NCBI RefSeq assembly: GCF_024448985.1
Contig: NZ_JAMOII010000002.1
Coordinates: forward strand, 515,907-579,906
DNA from: Stutzerimonas stutzeri
Lineage (GTDB): Bacteria > Pseudomonadota > Gammaproteobacteria > Pseudomonadales > Pseudomonadaceae
DNA length: 64,000 nt
Direction: 5' to 3'
Shown here: positions 36,809-49,167 of the stretch, piece after piece
Layout: every line of letters starts with the position of its first letter
How positions within the stretch are numbered: position 1 is the stretch's first letter
The notes under the pieces: model-generated
Databases searched by the model: none
What the model saw: the letters and a program-made list of their open reading frames with translations, nothing else
Told to the model about the DNA's origin: nothing
Position numbers and translations under genes: made by a program

Positions 36809-38116
36809 TTAGAGCTTGATTTCCACATAGGCTTCGTCGCGTATCTGACGCAGCCAAGCTTGCAGCTCTTCTTCGTATTTACGGTTGCGCAGCAGGTTAA
36901 GCGCCTGTTGCTCGCGAAACTCTTCGCTGGCGTCCGTCGCACGGCGCCCAAGGACTTCCAATATGTGCCAGCCGTACGGGGTCTTGAAGGCTTCGGACAG
37001 TTGGCCGCTCGGGGTGTTGGCCATCACTTCGCGGAATTCCGGTACCAACGAACTCGGGTCGATCCAGTTCAGATCGCCTCCGTTGAGCGCGGAGCCCGGG
37101 TCTTCGGAAAAATTCTTCGCCAGTTCAGAGAAGCTCTCGCCCGCGAGAATACGCTCGCGAAGACGCTCGACGAGGCGTCGGCTTTCTTCTTCACTACGGA
37201 TCTGGCTGGGCTTGATCAGGATATGGCGGACATGAATCTCGTCGCGAACCTGAGTATCTCCGCCGCGCTTGTCGAGCACCTTGACCATGATGAAGCCCGG
37301 TGGGGTACGCACCGGCTGAGTGAAGTCACCGACCTCCATGGTGCTGACTTCAGTGTCGAACGGTGGCGGCAGCTGAGCGGCTTTACGCCACCCCATGTCG
37401 CCGCCTTCCAGCGCGTTTTCACTGGCTGAGCGCGACACCGCCAGTCTGGCGAAATCTGCGCCCTGTTGAAGTTGTTGATAGGTGTCCATCGCCATTTCTT
37501 CGGCCGCCTGGATCGTGGCCGAATCAGCCGATTCGGGAACCGGGATCAGGATGTTGGCCAGCCGGTACTCTTCGGAAAGCTGCAGTTTGCCTAGGTCGGA
37601 CGCCAGGAAGTTTTCGACTTCCTGATTGGATATCTGAATGCGTTCGGCGATACGGCGCTGGCGCACACGACTGATGACCATCTCGCGGCGAATCTGCTCG
37701 CGAGCGGTCTCCAGGCTCAAACCGTCTCGCTCCAGAGCCGCGCGGAACTGGTCCAGGGTCATGTTGTTGCGCTGCGCAATGGTCCCCATGGCCTGGTTGA
37801 GTTCTTCATCGGAGATGCGGATGCCCGAACGATCGCCGATCTGCAGCTGGAGATTTTCAGTGATCAGGCGTTCCAGCACCTGTTGCTGCATGACGTCCTG
37901 CGGTGGCATTTCGGCGCCGCGCTTTTCGATGGTCTGCTCGACCTCGCGAAGACGCTGGTCCAGCTGGCTTTGCATGATGACGTCGTTATCGACGATGGCG
38001 ACGATACGGTCGAGCGGGCGCACTTGGGCTGAGACCGTCGTGGCGATAGTCGCGCAGCCCAGCAGGAGGGTGCCCGCCAGCAACGGGCGCAGGTAATCAG
38101 AAAGCTTGATCTTCAC
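36809..38116 (-). CDS. surA: periplasmic chaperone/peptidyl-prolyl isomerase SurA
   Basis: The 435-residue protein has a signal peptide (about 30 residues, ending VSA), an N-terminal chaperone domain and two parvulin domains. The first (about residues 178-280) contains [13 protein letters not shown] and the second (about 290-390) contains [16 protein letters not shown]. It escorts outer-membrane proteins such as LptD to the BAM complex. The start is GTG (VKIKLSDYL) overlapping the lptD stop by 20 bases. A GTG two codons upstream has slightly better ribosome-binding spacing. Confidence 0.95.
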   Translation of the reverse strand: MKIKLSDYLRPLLAGTLLLGCATIATTVSAQVRPLDRIVAIVDNDVIMQSQLDQRLREVEQTIEKRGAEMPPQDVMQQQVLERLITENLQLQIGDRSGIRISDEELNQAMGTIAQRNNMTLDQFRAALERDGLSLETAREQIRREMVISRVRQRRIAERIQISNQEVENFLASDLGKLQLSEEYRLANILIPVPESADSATIQAAEEMAMDTYQQLQQGADFARLAVSRSASENALEGGDMGWRKAAQLPPPFDTEVSTMEVGDFTQPVRTPPGFIMVKVLDKRGGDTQVRDEIHVRHILIKPSQIRSEEESRRLVERLRERILAGESFSELAKNFSEDPGSALNGGDLNWIDPSSLVPEFREVMANTPSGQLSEAFKTPYGWHILEVLGRRATDASEEFREQQALNLLRNRKYEEELQAWLRQIRDEAYVEIKL

Positions 38117-40889
38117 GTTCACGGTAGCCTTGTATGCCTTCGTCGAGGAATGTCTCGGCGGAGCTGCCGAACACGCCGCCGAGTCCCTTGAGGACGATTT
38201 GCAGGAAGATGCCATTGTCTGGCTCGTCGTTCTGCGATGGATTGAGACTGGTTTCGTCGTAGTCGATCCAGTAACGATTGATCAGTCGCAGCTTCCAGCA
38301 GCAGCTGTCGTACTCGAAGCCGCCGAAGGCCTCCAGCGTACGGTTGCGGCTGTAGTCATGCTGCCAACGTGCGATCACGCTCCACTGTGGCACGATTGGC
38401 CAGATGGTGGAGACGTCGTGCTGGTTGATCTTGTAGTAGTCCTTGATGTATTCGGGAGTGCCTGGCGTGCCGTAATCTCCACCATACGTCCATTGCCCTG
38501 TCGCCTGGTCGAAGCGGACAGTGTCGTTGCGGTAGCGGTAGCCGAAGTTGACGATCTTTCTTGGGTTGTCGGCCGGTTGGTAGTGAAACATGGCGCTTCC
38601 TGAGCGCGTACTGCCTGCATCCGGATCCCAGTTGAATGTCGAAGTGAAGCGCCAGTCACGGTTGTAGCGATACTGGTACTCAAGCGCATATGGCGATACG
38701 TCGGTGGTCGAGCCTGGACGGTTCTCAAGGTTTGGCAGCTGCACTTCACGGTCGCGGAAGTAGATTGTCTGACCAATGCTGAAACGCTGACGCTCCAAGC
38801 CGTTCGACTCTATCCAGCGGTTGGTCACGCCAAGTGAAACCTGATTAGCGTCACCGATCCGATCCTTGCCAGAGAAACGATTTTCGCGCCACAGCGAGGA
38901 ATAGCTGAAGGTGCTTTCGCCGGTATCGAATATTGGAATGTCGTCCTGATCTTCTTCCGGTACGTATAAATAGAACAGACGCGGCTCTAGAGTCTGTCGG
39001 TAATCCTTGCCGAACCATTGAGTGTCGCGATCGAAGTAGAGACCACTATCGACGCTGAAGATCGGTACGCTGCGGTCGGGTGAATCATTAAAGTCGTCGC
39101 CGATGCCGCCGGCGCCAAACTTACCCTGGTTATCCAGCGTGAGGTCGTATCTTGTGTAAGCGTACTTCAGCGACGGCTTGACGAAACCCCACGTCCAGTT
39201 CAGCGGCAGACTGACCCCTGGCTCCAGGTGGAGGCGCTCGCCTTCAGCGCGTTTTAGTCCCCGAAGCCTTGTGTCGTACCAAGGTGTGCCAATGGCATTT
39301 CCAGACGCATCATAGGGGCCGCCGTCCTCATCGAAAAAATTTCCGCTACGCAGACTGCGCTGGAAACTGACGAACTCGGTGTTGTAGGCAAACCGCAAAC
39401 CGCCTGGCTGGAACGGCAGCGCACCATTAAGGGTCAGCTGCGGTAGCCGCTCATAGGGCGTAATGTCTGTGACCGTAGCGCGTTCGTAAGCATGCACGCT
39501 CAGCCGCGCGGTATAGCTGTCGCCGCGCCAGGTCAGGGTGCCGCGCTGATCGAGATGATCCGGCTGGCTGATACCCAATTGGGTATCCAGATCCTGGAAG
39601 TAATAAGGATCGCTGATGTCCGTGTAGTCGACTTCGGCCAGCAGGCGTGAGTCCAAACCGGTCCGGTGCTGCCAGCTGTACATCCAGCGCTGGTCTTCGT
39701 ATTCGGATTGCAGCTCACGATCATCGTTGCTGTCGTCCAGATAGGCTGCGCCGAACTGACCTTCGCTGCTGCGGGTCAGGTAGCGGAACTCGCCTTCCAT
39801 CAACAGACCGCGATTGGACATGTAGTTCGGGTAGAGCGTGGCGTCGAAGTTTGGCGCCAGGTTGAAATAGTACGGCGTGACCAGCGAAAGCCCGCTATCG
39901 CTCGAGGAGCTGATGCTGGGCGCAAGAAAGCCGGACTGGCGACGGTCATCGATCGGGAAATGGATATAGGGCGTGTAGAACACCGGAATGTCCTTGACCC
40001 GCAGCGTCACGTTGGTCGCCGAGCCGAAGCCGGTGGCGGGGTTCAACGTGACGTTATTGCCCCTCAGGTGCCAGCTGTTTTCGCCTGGTTCGCAACTGGT
40101 GTACGTCCCGTCCTTGAGGCGGATGATGGCATCGTCTGTGCGTTTGGCGTACAGCGCGCTGCCGCGGATCCTGCCTTCATGGACCACGTATTCAGCGTTT
40201 TCGACCTGGGCTTCGCCGGTGTCGAGGAATATCTCGGCACGATCACCGACCATCAGGGCACCCTGATCACGCAGGCGAACATTGCCTTTCAGCTCGCCGC
40301 GGTTTTCCAGCTGATAGAGACTGGCTTCATCGGCTTCGGCCTGGATGCTGCCCTGACGCAATACCACATCACCGGCCAGCGTCGCGATTTCCTGCTGCTG
40401 CTCGTAGCGCGTGGCTTTCGCCGAAACATAGGTCGGCGCCTCGCTCATTGGCGTGTCGTCGAACCGGCCGGGGCGGCTCGGCTCAACATAGGTGCCGGCG
40501 CAGTAGGGGCCTGTTTCCGCCAGCTGGGCATCGGTCAGCTGATCACGAGGTACCCAGTCCAGGTGGCTGTAATCGGCGCTGCGCGAGGCGAGCGCGCGAC
40601 CCTTGCTTTCGGTGACCAGTTTGGTGGTGGCTGCCTGGCGCTCGGCCTTGTCGGTGCGAGGCTGGGCGGTGCTCGTGTCGCTGGCCGCGCTGCCACGATG
40701 TACGGGGCGCGGTGGGAGGTTGGAGCTGGCGGTGTCGGATGCGCAACTCCAGCCCCCGTTGGGGCCAGGCTGACAGGCAAACTGTTCGGCTGCGATAACA
40801 AGTGGAGTCGCTACAGGTTGCAATGCGAGCAGACCGCCAGTAACCAGTAGGGGGAATTTTTTACGAAAAGCGGGATATTTGACTGCCAT
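38097..40889 (-). CDS. lptD: LPS-assembly outer-membrane protein LptD
   Basis: The 930-residue protein starts [18 protein letters not shown], with a signal peptide ending near VIAAEQ. An N-terminal periplasmic OstA-like domain (about residues 150-280) is followed by a large beta-barrel ending in the aromatic residue F. Cysteines near the amino terminus (FACQPG, WSCASD) and in the barrel (DSCCWKLR) fit the disulfide pattern needed for LptD maturation. It inserts lipopolysaccharide in the outer leaflet with LptE. It is followed by its chaperone gene surA and is divergent from amgK. Confidence 0.96.
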   Translation of the reverse strand: MAVKYPAFRKKFPLLVTGGLLALQPVATPLVIAAEQFACQPGPNGGWSCASDTASSNLPPRPVHRGSAASDTSTAQPRTDKAERQAATTKLVTESKGRALASRSADYSHLDWVPRDQLTDAQLAETGPYCAGTYVEPSRPGRFDDTPMSEAPTYVSAKATRYEQQQEIATLAGDVVLRQGSIQAEADEASLYQLENRGELKGNVRLRDQGALMVGDRAEIFLDTGEAQVENAEYVVHEGRIRGSALYAKRTDDAIIRLKDGTYTSCEPGENSWHLRGNNVTLNPATGFGSATNVTLRVKDIPVFYTPYIHFPIDDRRQSGFLAPSISSSSDSGLSLVTPYYFNLAPNFDATLYPNYMSNRGLLMEGEFRYLTRSSEGQFGAAYLDDSNDDRELQSEYEDQRWMYSWQHRTGLDSRLLAEVDYTDISDPYYFQDLDTQLGISQPDHLDQRGTLTWRGDSYTARLSVHAYERATVTDITPYERLPQLTLNGALPFQPGGLRFAYNTEFVSFQRSLRSGNFFDEDGGPYDASGNAIGTPWYDTRLRGLKRAEGERLHLEPGVSLPLNWTWGFVKPSLKYAYTRYDLTLDNQGKFGAGGIGDDFNDSPDRSVPIFSVDSGLYFDRDTQWFGKDYRQTLEPRLFYLYVPEEDQDDIPIFDTGESTFSYSSLWRENRFSGKDRIGDANQVSLGVTNRWIESNGLERQRFSIGQTIYFRDREVQLPNLENRPGSTTDVSPYALEYQYRYNRDWRFTSTFNWDPDAGSTRSGSAMFHYQPADNPRKIVNFGYRYRNDTVRFDQATGQWTYGGDYGTPGTPEYIKDYYKINQHDVSTIWPIVPQWSVIARWQHDYSRNRTLEAFGGFEYDSCCWKLRLINRYWIDYDETSLNPSQNDEPDNGIFLQIVLKGLGGVFGSSAETFLDEGIQGYREREDQAF

Positions 40890-41019
40890 CTTGTTTTTTG
40901 GTCCGTGCTTACGGCGAGCCATCGGCCGGGCTGGGCCGCACGCCTCTCGATGGGCTGAAAAAGATGCTGGATAATAAAGCATGACCCGCCTATCGGCTAG
41001 CGCCGTGGAGAGCACTGAT

Positions 41020-42707
<1,688 letters not shown>

Positions 42708-43478
42708 ATGTTCTGGCCCATTACGCTGTTGGGTGCGCTGGCCGGTTGGTTGATCGCGAGCATTCCGGGGGCTCTGCTTGGTGCGCTGCTTGGGCAGGTG
42801 CTCGATCGCCGGTTCGGGTTGAATTCCTGGGCCAGGCTGCGCGATCGCATGACTGGTAACAAGGCGCTGATGCAGGGCGAGGAATTGCTGTTTTTCCTCC
42901 TCGGGCGCCTGGCCAAGAGCGGCGGTCGGATCAGTGAGGCGCACATTCAGGCCGCGCGCCGGGAGATGCAGCGGCTGCAGCTGAGCCCCGCGGCCCAGCG
43001 TTCAGCCATCGATGCGTTCTACCGGGGCAAGTCCAGCGGCGACGGCTTGCGCGAACCACTGCAGCGCCTGCAGGGGCAGCATGACGCGGCCAAGGCGGTG
43101 CTCCAGGCTTGCTGGCGGATGGCGCGCGCACAGGGGCCGATCGATGCGCGCGAGCATGAATTGATCATGCTCTGGGGTAAGTGGATGGGCTGGGATTCGG
43201 CGGCCATCGCGGCGCTGGACCCCAGTGGTGGTCGACGCCAGGGCGCGCCAACTAGCCTGGGCGGCGCCTATGAGCAGGCCATGCGGTTGCTGGGCGTGCG
43301 CGCCGACAGCGAACCCCAGGCGATCAAGCGCGCCTATCGCCGATTGCTCAGCAAGCATCATCCGGACAAGCAGGCCGGAGCGGGTGCCACTGCACAGCAG
43401 GTTCGCGAGGCGACTGAGCGAACCCGCGAACTGCACAACGCCTACACCCTAATCCGCGAGCGTCGCGGCTTTCGCTAA
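42708..43478 (+). CDS. djlA: DjlA-type membrane-anchored DnaJ co-chaperone
   Basis: The 256-residue protein has one N-terminal membrane segment (ITLLGALAGWLIASIPGALLG), a TerB-like helical domain at about residues 50-175 and a C-terminal J domain at about 190-256 with the HPD tripeptide in SKHHPDKQ. It stimulates DnaK ATPase at the membrane. Its ATG follows the murU stop directly. It converges on the DUF3530 gene with only nine bases between the stops. Confidence 0.92.
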   Translation: MFWPITLLGALAGWLIASIPGALLGALLGQVLDRRFGLNSWARLRDRMTGNKALMQGEELLFFLLGRLAKSGGRISEAHIQAARREMQRLQLSPAAQRSAIDAFYRGKSSGDGLREPLQRLQGQHDAAKAVLQACWRMARAQGPIDAREHELIMLWGKWMGWDSAAIAALDPSGGRRQGAPTSLGGAYEQAMRLLGVRADSEPQAIKRAYRRLLSKHHPDKQAGAGATAQQVREATERTRELHNAYTLIRERRGFR

Positions 43479-43487
43479 CGCTTCAAT

Positions 43488-44501
43488 TCACGGCTGCTTG
43501 CCCAGCCAGCCACGAACCCGCCGCAGCAGCTGCTCCTGTCCGGTTTCGAGATCGCCGTTCAACGGCTGCAACCCCACCTGTATATAAGCCGGATGGCTAT
43601 TTCGACGGCTGGCGTTGAGCCGCTCGCGGGCCGCGGAGCGCTGGCTGACGCTGTTCCTGTAATAGATGTCGCCGGTCGCCAGCTTGAGCGTCGCGATCAA
43701 TCGCACGAGCGGCTCGTCCTGTCCGTCGGGTTGGCGTGGCTGGATCATCAACAGATGCCTGACATCGGCCGGCGCCAGTTGCTGCAGATAACGCGCGGCC
43801 CAATAGCTGCCGGTGCCCTGACCGAGCAGCACAATGGCCGCTGGTTGCTTGCTGCGGGCGAAGGCGAGTGCCGCTTCGATACGTTCAGCAATCTGCTCGG
43901 CCTGGTTTGGTTGCGCAACTGCTGGCTCGATGGGCGCATCCGCTTCGGTGAGCTCGATCGGCTGTTCATCCGGCGTGGCTGCGGTTTCCTCGGGCAGATA
44001 ACCCGCTTCGCTGGGTGGCTCGTCTTCTACGGGCGGTTCTGCGTCGGCTTCGGTCTGTTCGACCGGTGGCTCCGCCGGTTCTTCCGGGGCGGCGGCCGAG
44101 ATAGGGCTGGGCGAATCCGGCAGGCTGAGACTCAGGGTATGCCAGCCGTAATCGGGCAGGCCGCGGCGCAGCGGGCCGATGCCGCGCGGCCAGTCGGCAC
44201 TTTCTCCCTCGCCCGGCAGCAGAATGATCACCCCTTTGGCTTCGCCGATATTGGCAGGTCGCCACAGCGCGACGAAATCATCGGAGCCTGCCGTCAGGTT
44301 GACGAACTCGGCGCTAGGCAGCTGGCGCAGCAGGTCAGCGGCCATGGTGTCACTGCGTGAGGGCAAGGGTGGGCGCTCGATCGTCGCAGGTGCAGGTGCC
44401 GCTTCCAGCGCGGCTGGCTCATCCGTGGCGCTGACCGACTGGGCAGACGCGACCGCTGACAGGAGAGCAAGCAAACGCAGTGAATCGCGAAAACGAGGCA
44501 T
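43488..44501 (-). CDS. DUF3530 family protein with a long acidic proline-rich insert
   Basis: The 337-residue exported protein has a signal peptide (about 25 residues). Its alpha/beta-hydrolase-like fold is interrupted by a Glu/Pro/Ala-rich insert at about residues 130-205 (repeats like EEPAEPPVEQTEA). The nucleophile elbow reads GQGTG, with glycine where serine would be, so classical hydrolase chemistry is unlikely. The function of DUF3530 proteins is unknown. The start MPRFRDSLRLLALL follows a textbook AGGAG ribosome-binding site. It lies alone between djlA and gabT. Confidence 0.85.
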   Translation of the reverse strand: MPRFRDSLRLLALLSAVASAQSVSATDEPAALEAAPAPATIERPPLPSRSDTMAADLLRQLPSAEFVNLTAGSDDFVALWRPANIGEAKGVIILLPGEGESADWPRGIGPLRRGLPDYGWHTLSLSLPDSPSPISAAAPEEPAEPPVEQTEADAEPPVEDEPPSEAGYLPEETAATPDEQPIELTEADAPIEPAVAQPNQAEQIAERIEAALAFARSKQPAAIVLLGQGTGSYWAARYLQQLAPADVRHLLMIQPRQPDGQDEPLVRLIATLKLATGDIYYRNSVSQRSAARERLNASRRNSHPAYIQVGLQPLNGDLETGQEQLLRRVRGWLGKQP

Positions 44502-44598
44502 TGAAACTCCTGATGTCGTCTTGCCGGGGCTGTGATGGAGTTGCGGTCCGCTGTTGCGCACCGCCGTCAGTCTAACGGAAGGCAGACTGAAAATTGGT

Positions 44599-44616
44599 CG
44601 TGCAAAATAATGCACG
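44599..44616. promoter_or_regulatory. perfect 6-6-6 palindrome upstream of gabT
   Basis: CGTGCA-AAATAA-TGCACG is a perfect inverted repeat with a 6-base AT spacer, 120 bases before the gabT start and 98 bases before the divergent DUF3530 start. It has the shape of a dimeric regulator site. It loosely resembles NtrC half-sites, but no sigma-54 promoter was found nearby. Confidence 0.4.
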
Positions 44617-44735
44617 GCGTTCTACTGTAATCCGAACGCTATAAAGGCTCGGCAGTCGATCATCGTATGCTGCTGCGCTTGCTTCCCGACGTTCATTCCG
44701 ACCCGAGCCGACGATGAGCGGCTACTGAGGAGCTT

Positions 44736-46016
44736 ATGAGCAAGACCAACGAATCCCTGATGCAACGCCGTGTCGCCGCCGTTCCCCGTGGCGTCGGTCA
44801 GATCCATCCGATCTTCGCCGACCATGCGAAAAACAGCAGCGTGGTCGATGTCGAAGGTCGCGAATTCATCGACTTCGCCGGCGGCATCGCTGTGCTGAAT
44901 ACTGGCCACCTGCACCCGAAGATCATCAAGGCGGTGGAGGAACAACTCCACAAACTGACCCATACCTGCTTCCAGGTGCTGGCGTATGAGCCCTACGTCG
45001 AACTGTGCGAAAAGATCAACGCACGGGTGCCAGGCGATTTCGCCAAGAAGACCCTGCTGGTGACCACCGGCTCCGAGGCGGTGGAGAACGCGGTGAAGAT
45101 CGCCCGTGCCGCCACCGGCCGTGCCGGGGTGATCGCCTTTACCGGCGCCTATCACGGCCGCACCATGATGACCCTCGGCCTGACCGGTAAGGTCGCGCCT
45201 TACTCGGCGGGCATGGGGCTGATGCCGGGGGGGATCTTCCGCGCGCTGTATCCCTGTTCGATCCATGGTGTCGGCGTCGACGAATCGATCGCCAGCATCG
45301 AGCGCATCTTCAAGAACGACGCCGAGCCGCGTGACATCGCCGCGATCATCATCGAACCGGTGCAGGGCGAGGGTGGTTTCAACGTCGCGCCGAAGGACTT
45401 CATGATCCGCCTGCGCGCGCTGTGCGATCAGCACGGCATCTTGCTGATTGCCGATGAAGTACAGACCGGCGCCGGCCGCACCGGCACCTTCTTCGCCATG
45501 GAGCAGATGGGTGTAGCCGCAGACCTCACCACGTTCGCCAAGTCCGTCGGCGGTGGTTTCCCGATTGCCGGCGTATGCGGCAAAGCTGAAATCATGGACT
45601 CCATCGCCCCAGGTGGCCTGGGCGGCACCTATGCCGGTAATCCGCTGTCCTGCGCGGCAGCGCTGGCGGTGCTGGAAATCTTCGACGAAGAGAAGCTGCT
45701 CGACCGCTGCAAGGCGGTGGCAGAAAAACTCACCGCTGGCCTCGAAACCATCCAGGCGCGTCACAAGGAAATCGGTGAGGTGCGCGGGCTGGGCGCGATG
45801 GTCGCCGTCGAGCTGTTCGAGGACGGCGATCATGCGCGCCCTGCGGCGGCGCTGACTTCGCAAATCGTCGCGCGAGCGCGGGAGAAGGGGCTGATCCTGC
45901 TGTCCTGCGGCACCTATTACAACGTGCTGCGTGTGCTGGTGCCGCTGACGGTCGAGGACGAGGTGCTCGAACGCGGCTTGGCGATCATCGGTGAGTGCTT
46001 CGACGAGTTGACCTGA
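44736..46016 (+). CDS. gabT: 4-aminobutyrate aminotransferase
   Basis: The 426-residue class III PLP aminotransferase transfers the amino group of GABA to 2-oxoglutarate. The PLP lysine is in [13 protein letters not shown] near residue 268. [14 protein letters not shown] near 106 binds the phosphate, and [13 protein letters not shown] near 238 has the conserved aspartate. In P. aeruginosa gabD precedes gabT. No gabD is seen here, so gabT stands alone between a DUF3530 gene and rpe. The ribosome-binding site is GAGGAGC. Confidence 0.93.
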   Translation: MSKTNESLMQRRVAAVPRGVGQIHPIFADHAKNSSVVDVEGREFIDFAGGIAVLNTGHLHPKIIKAVEEQLHKLTHTCFQVLAYEPYVELCEKINARVPGDFAKKTLLVTTGSEAVENAVKIARAATGRAGVIAFTGAYHGRTMMTLGLTGKVAPYSAGMGLMPGGIFRALYPCSIHGVGVDESIASIERIFKNDAEPRDIAAIIIEPVQGEGGFNVAPKDFMIRLRALCDQHGILLIADEVQTGAGRTGTFFAMEQMGVAADLTTFAKSVGGGFPIAGVCGKAEIMDSIAPGGLGGTYAGNPLSCAAALAVLEIFDEEKLLDRCKAVAEKLTAGLETIQARHKEIGEVRGLGAMVAVELFEDGDHARPAAALTSQIVARAREKGLILLSCGTYYNVLRVLVPLTVEDEVLERGLAIIGECFDELT

Positions 46017-46080
46017 GCCTCTCTGCGTCGCGCCGGCACCTGCAATTCTGTCAGGCGCGCCGCAATCCCGACCCCTCGGG

Positions 46081-46086
46081 TACAAT
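46081..46086 (+). promoter_or_regulatory. candidate -10 box for rpe-gph
   Basis: TACAAT lies 34 bases upstream of the rpe start in the 103-base gap after gabT. No good -35 hexamer sits at standard spacing, so this is only a weak promoter candidate. Confidence 0.3.
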
Positions 46087-46119
46087 GCGCGGCATTCCGC
46101 CCGCGCTACCGAGGTCGTC

Positions 46120-46794
46120 ATGCAGCCGTTCGCCATCGCCCCCTCCATCCTTTCCGCCAACTTCGCCCGCTTGGGTGAGGAAGTGGACAACGTGCTCGCC
46201 GCCGGCGCGGACATCGTCCATTTCGATGTGATGGACAACCACTACGTGCCCAACCTGACCATCGGCCCGATGGTCTGCTCGGCGCTGCGCAAGCACGGCG
46301 TTACTGCGCCTATCGACGTGCATCTAATGGTCAAGCCGGTGGATCGCATGATTGGCGACTTCCTCGAAGCCGGCGCCAGCTACATCACCTTCCACCCGGA
46401 AGCCTCTGAACACATCGATCGCTCGCTCCAGCTGATCAAGGATGGCGGCGCCAAGGCCGGCCTGGTGTTCAATCCGGCGACACCGCTGGAGGTGCTCAAG
46501 TACGTCATGGACAAGATCGACATGGTCCTGCTGATGAGCGTCAACCCCGGCTTCGGCGGGCAGAAGTTCATCCCCGGCACGCTGGACAAGCTGCGCGAGG
46601 CGCGCGCGCTGATCGATGCCAGCGGCCGCGAGATCCGCCTGGAGATCGATGGCGGCGTCAATCCAAAGAACATCCGCGAGATCGCGGCAGCGGGCGCCGA
46701 CACCTTCGTCGCCGGCTCGGCCATCTTCAACCAGCCGGACTACAAGGCGGTGATCGACCAGATGCGTGCCGAGCTGGCGCAGGCACGCCCATGA
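46120..46794 (+). CDS. rpe: ribulose-phosphate 3-epimerase
   Basis: The 224-residue TIM-barrel enzyme interconverts ribulose-5-phosphate and xylulose-5-phosphate. The opening [17 protein letters not shown], the metal-binding [12 protein letters not shown] near residue 34, [15 protein letters not shown] near 140 and DGGVNPKNI near 177 are all present. It overlaps gph by four bases. The order rpe-gph-trpE is conserved in Pseudomonas. Confidence 0.97.
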   Translation: MQPFAIAPSILSANFARLGEEVDNVLAAGADIVHFDVMDNHYVPNLTIGPMVCSALRKHGVTAPIDVHLMVKPVDRMIGDFLEAGASYITFHPEASEHIDRSLQLIKDGGAKAGLVFNPATPLEVLKYVMDKIDMVLLMSVNPGFGGQKFIPGTLDKLREARALIDASGREIRLEIDGGVNPKNIREIAAAGADTFVAGSAIFNQPDYKAVIDQMRAELAQARP

Positions 46795-47492
46795 CGCGTC
46801 TGGAGCTACTTTACAATGGCGAATTTCCGCGCCTGGTTATGTTCGATCTGGACGGCACCCTGATGGATTCAGTGCCGGATCTGGCCGCCGCGGTGGACAA
46901 GATGCTCATGCTGTTGGGGCGCGAGCCCGCTGGCGTGGCTCCGGTGCGCGATTGGGTCGGCAACGGCTCGCGGGTGCTCGTGCGCCGCGCTTTGGCGGGC
47001 CAGTTGGAACATGATGGCGTCGCCGATGAGCTGGCCGACGAGGCGCTGGCGCTGTTCATGCAGGCCTATGCCGGTGGGCATGAGCTGACCACCGTCTACC
47101 CTGGCGTCCGTGAATGCCTGGACTGGCTGCGTGATCGCGATGTGAAGCTGGCGATCATCACCAACAAGCCGGCACAATTCATCGAGCCGCTGTTGGAAGA
47201 GAAGGGCCTCGCTGGCTATTTTCAATGGCTGATCGGCGGCGACACGCTGCCTCAGCAGAAACCCGACCCGGCGGCGCTGTTGTGGGTCATGGACAAGGCG
47301 GATGTGACCGCCGAGCAATCGCTGTTCGTTGGTGATTCGCGCAACGATGTCAGGGCTGCCAAGGCAGCGAAGGTCCGTTGCGTCGCGCTCAGCTACGGTT
47401 ACAACCACGGCGAACCTATCGCCAACGAACAGCCCGCGCTGGTGCTCGACGGCTTGTGCGAGCTGGTTGCTTCGGCTTCGGGGCTGCGCTAG
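46791..47492 (+). CDS. gph: phosphoglycolate phosphatase
   Basis: The 233-residue HAD phosphatase has the nucleophile motif [11 protein letters not shown] near residue 17, the threonine motif AIITNKP near 121 and [14 protein letters not shown] near 180. It removes phosphoglycolate, and its position after rpe is typical. The Pseudomonas MurNAc-6-phosphate phosphatase MupP is a close paralogue, but that gene is not usually found at this locus. Confidence 0.93.
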   Translation: MTRLELLYNGEFPRLVMFDLDGTLMDSVPDLAAAVDKMLMLLGREPAGVAPVRDWVGNGSRVLVRRALAGQLEHDGVADELADEALALFMQAYAGGHELTTVYPGVRECLDWLRDRDVKLAIITNKPAQFIEPLLEEKGLAGYFQWLIGGDTLPQQKPDPAALLWVMDKADVTAEQSLFVGDSRNDVRAAKAAKVRCVALSYGYNHGEPIANEQPALVLDGLCELVASASGLR

Positions 47493-47542
47493 TGTGGCCT
47501 CTGTTCCGCAGATCCCGAAAATCCCGCAGACGAGATCAGATC

Positions 47543-47680
47543 GTGGTGGTCACCCGCAAGCAATGGATGAATGTCATCAAGGCCCTGGCCCGTTGGCGCT
47601 GGCGCGCCTGACATTTCCTGCCGGCACGCCCGGTACGTTTGCACGATTCGACCAGTAGCTCCTCCGACCACGAGGCTGAC
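47543..47680 (+). promoter_or_regulatory. trpE leader region with Trp-codon peptide
   Basis: The leader between gph and trpE encodes a short peptide with Trp codons and can form an RNA stem between GGCGCGCC (47601-47608, overlapping the Trp-codon end) and GGCACGCC (47623-47630), with one mismatch. Attenuation of trpE is established in P. putida. No U-rich terminator was identified here, so the downstream step may be translational or rho-dependent. Confidence 0.6.
47567..47611 (+). CDS. trpL: trp operon leader peptide
   Basis: This 14-codon reading frame encodes MNVIKALARWRWRA, with two Trp codons separated by one Arg codon directly before the stop. The frame remains open upstream to GTG codons at 47543 and 47546, which would give a 22-residue peptide with a third Trp (KQWMNV). 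Ribosome stalling on the Trp codons would sense charged tRNA-Trp ahead of trpE. Recognition rests on the codon pattern and position. Confidence 0.7.
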   Translation: MNVIKALARWRWRA

Positions 47681-49165
47681 ATGACCCGCGAAGAATTCCT
47701 GCGTTTGGCCGCCGAAGGCCACAACCGCATCCCGCTATCGTTCGAAACCATCGCCGATTTCGACACGCCGCTGACGCTTTACCTCAAGCTCGCCGACGCA
47801 CCCAACTCCTACTTGCTCGAATCCGTGCAGGGCGGGGAGAAGTGGGGGCGCTATTCGATCATTGGCCTGCCGTGCCGCACGGCTCTGCGGGTGCAGGATC
47901 ACCACATCAGCGTTACCACCGATGGCGTCGAGACCGAGAGCTGCGAGGTTGATGACCCGCTGGCCTTCGTCGAAACTTTCCAGCGGCGCTATCGTGTGGC
48001 TCCGGTCGACGGGCTGCCGCGCTTCAATGGCGGCCTGGTCGGCTACTTTGGCTATGACAGCGTGCGCTATGTCGAACGCAAGCTGGCGCAGAGTCCCAAT
48101 CCGGATCCGCTGGGAACGCCCGACATTCTGCTAATGGTGTCAGACGCCGTAGTGGTGTTCGACAACCTCGCCGGCAAGCTGCATTGCATCGCGCTGGTCG
48201 ATCCGTCGCAGCCGGACGCCTACGACGCAGGGCAGGCCAAACTTCAGGCGCTACGGGAAAGGCTGCGCCAGTCGATCACGCCGCGTCTGGGGCTGGATTT
48301 TGAAAAGAGCGGCGGTACCGAGCCGGCGTTCCGCTCAAGCTTCAGCCGCGAGGACTACGAGCAGGCCGTCCACCGCATCAAGGACTACATCCTCGCGGGC
48401 GACTGCATGCAGGTGGTGATCTCCCAGCGCATGTCGATTCCGTTCAAGGCCGCGCCGATCGATCTCTACCGCGCGCTGCGTTGCTTCAACCCGACGCCCT
48501 ATATGTACTTCTTCAATTTTGGCGATTTCCACGTGGTGGGCTCGTCGCCGGAAGTGCTGGTGCGTGTCGAGGAAGGTCTGGTGACGGTCCGGCCGATTGC
48601 TGGCACCCGCCCGCGCGGTGCGAATGAAGAAGCTGACCTGGCGCTGGAGCAGGATCTGCTCAGCGACGCGAAGGAGCTGGCCGAACACTTAATGCTGATC
48701 GACCTGGGTCGCAACGACGTGGGCCGCGTCGCCGAGAACGGCTCAGTGCGGCTGACCGAGAAGATGGTCATCGAACGCTACTCCAATGTCATGCATATAG
48801 TCTCCAACGTCACCGGTCAGCTCAAAGCACCGCTGACGGCAATGGATGCGCTGCGGGCAATCCTGCCCGCCGGTACGCTGTCCGGTGCGCCGAAGATCCG
48901 CGCCATGGAAATTATCGACGAGCTGGAGCCGGTCAAGCGCGGTGTCTATGGCGGCGCGGTCGGCTATCTTGCCTGGAACGGCAACATGGACACCGCCATC
49001 GCGATCCGCACCGCGGTGATCAAGGACGGCGAGCTGCACGTGCAGGCAGGCGCCGGCATCGTCGCCGATTCGCAGCCAGCGCTGGAATGGGAAGAAACGC
49101 TCAACAAGCGCCGCGCCATGTTTCGCGCGGTGGCCCTGGCCGAACGCGACCAGCAGGAGAACTGA
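47681..49165 (+). CDS. trpE: anthranilate synthase component I
   Basis: The 494-residue enzyme converts chorismate to anthranilate with ammonia from TrpG. The tryptophan feedback site is [18 protein letters not shown] near residue 46. The chorismate-binding C-terminal domain has [22 protein letters not shown] and [11 protein letters not shown]. The start [10 protein letters not shown] is preceded by GAGG at suitable spacing. It is followed after two bases by trpG, unlike P. aeruginosa, where trpE and trpGDC are far apart. Confidence 0.97.
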   Translation: MTREEFLRLAAEGHNRIPLSFETIADFDTPLTLYLKLADAPNSYLLESVQGGEKWGRYSIIGLPCRTALRVQDHHISVTTDGVETESCEVDDPLAFVETFQRRYRVAPVDGLPRFNGGLVGYFGYDSVRYVERKLAQSPNPDPLGTPDILLMVSDAVVVFDNLAGKLHCIALVDPSQPDAYDAGQAKLQALRERLRQSITPRLGLDFEKSGGTEPAFRSSFSREDYEQAVHRIKDYILAGDCMQVVISQRMSIPFKAAPIDLYRALRCFNPTPYMYFFNFGDFHVVGSSPEVLVRVEEGLVTVRPIAGTRPRGANEEADLALEQDLLSDAKELAEHLMLIDLGRNDVGRVAENGSVRLTEKMVIERYSNVMHIVSNVTGQLKAPLTAMDALRAILPAGTLSGAPKIRAMEIIDELEPVKRGVYGGAVGYLAWNGNMDTAIAIRTAVIKDGELHVQAGAGIVADSQPALEWEETLNKRRAMFRAVALAERDQQEN

Positions 49166-49167
49166 TC

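Noticed and set aside
39666-40850. 394-codon open frame antisense to lptD
   Set aside because: No domain and no ribosome-binding site; lptD on the other strand is complete and conserved.
44640-44700. sigma-54 promoter for gabT
   Set aside because: A TTGCT -12 element is present, but the -24 GG is missing at the needed spacing.
44622-46238. 538-codon open frame antisense to gabT and rpe
   Set aside because: It is the mirror of a strongly conserved aminotransferase in GC-rich DNA, has low-complexity composition and no recognisable domain; such antisense frames arise from codon bias.
46791-47492. mupP, MurNAc-6-phosphate phosphatase, given nearby amgK-murU
   Set aside because: The rpe-gph-trpE order is the conserved phosphoglycolate phosphatase locus; MupP is a paralogue encoded elsewhere in Pseudomonas.
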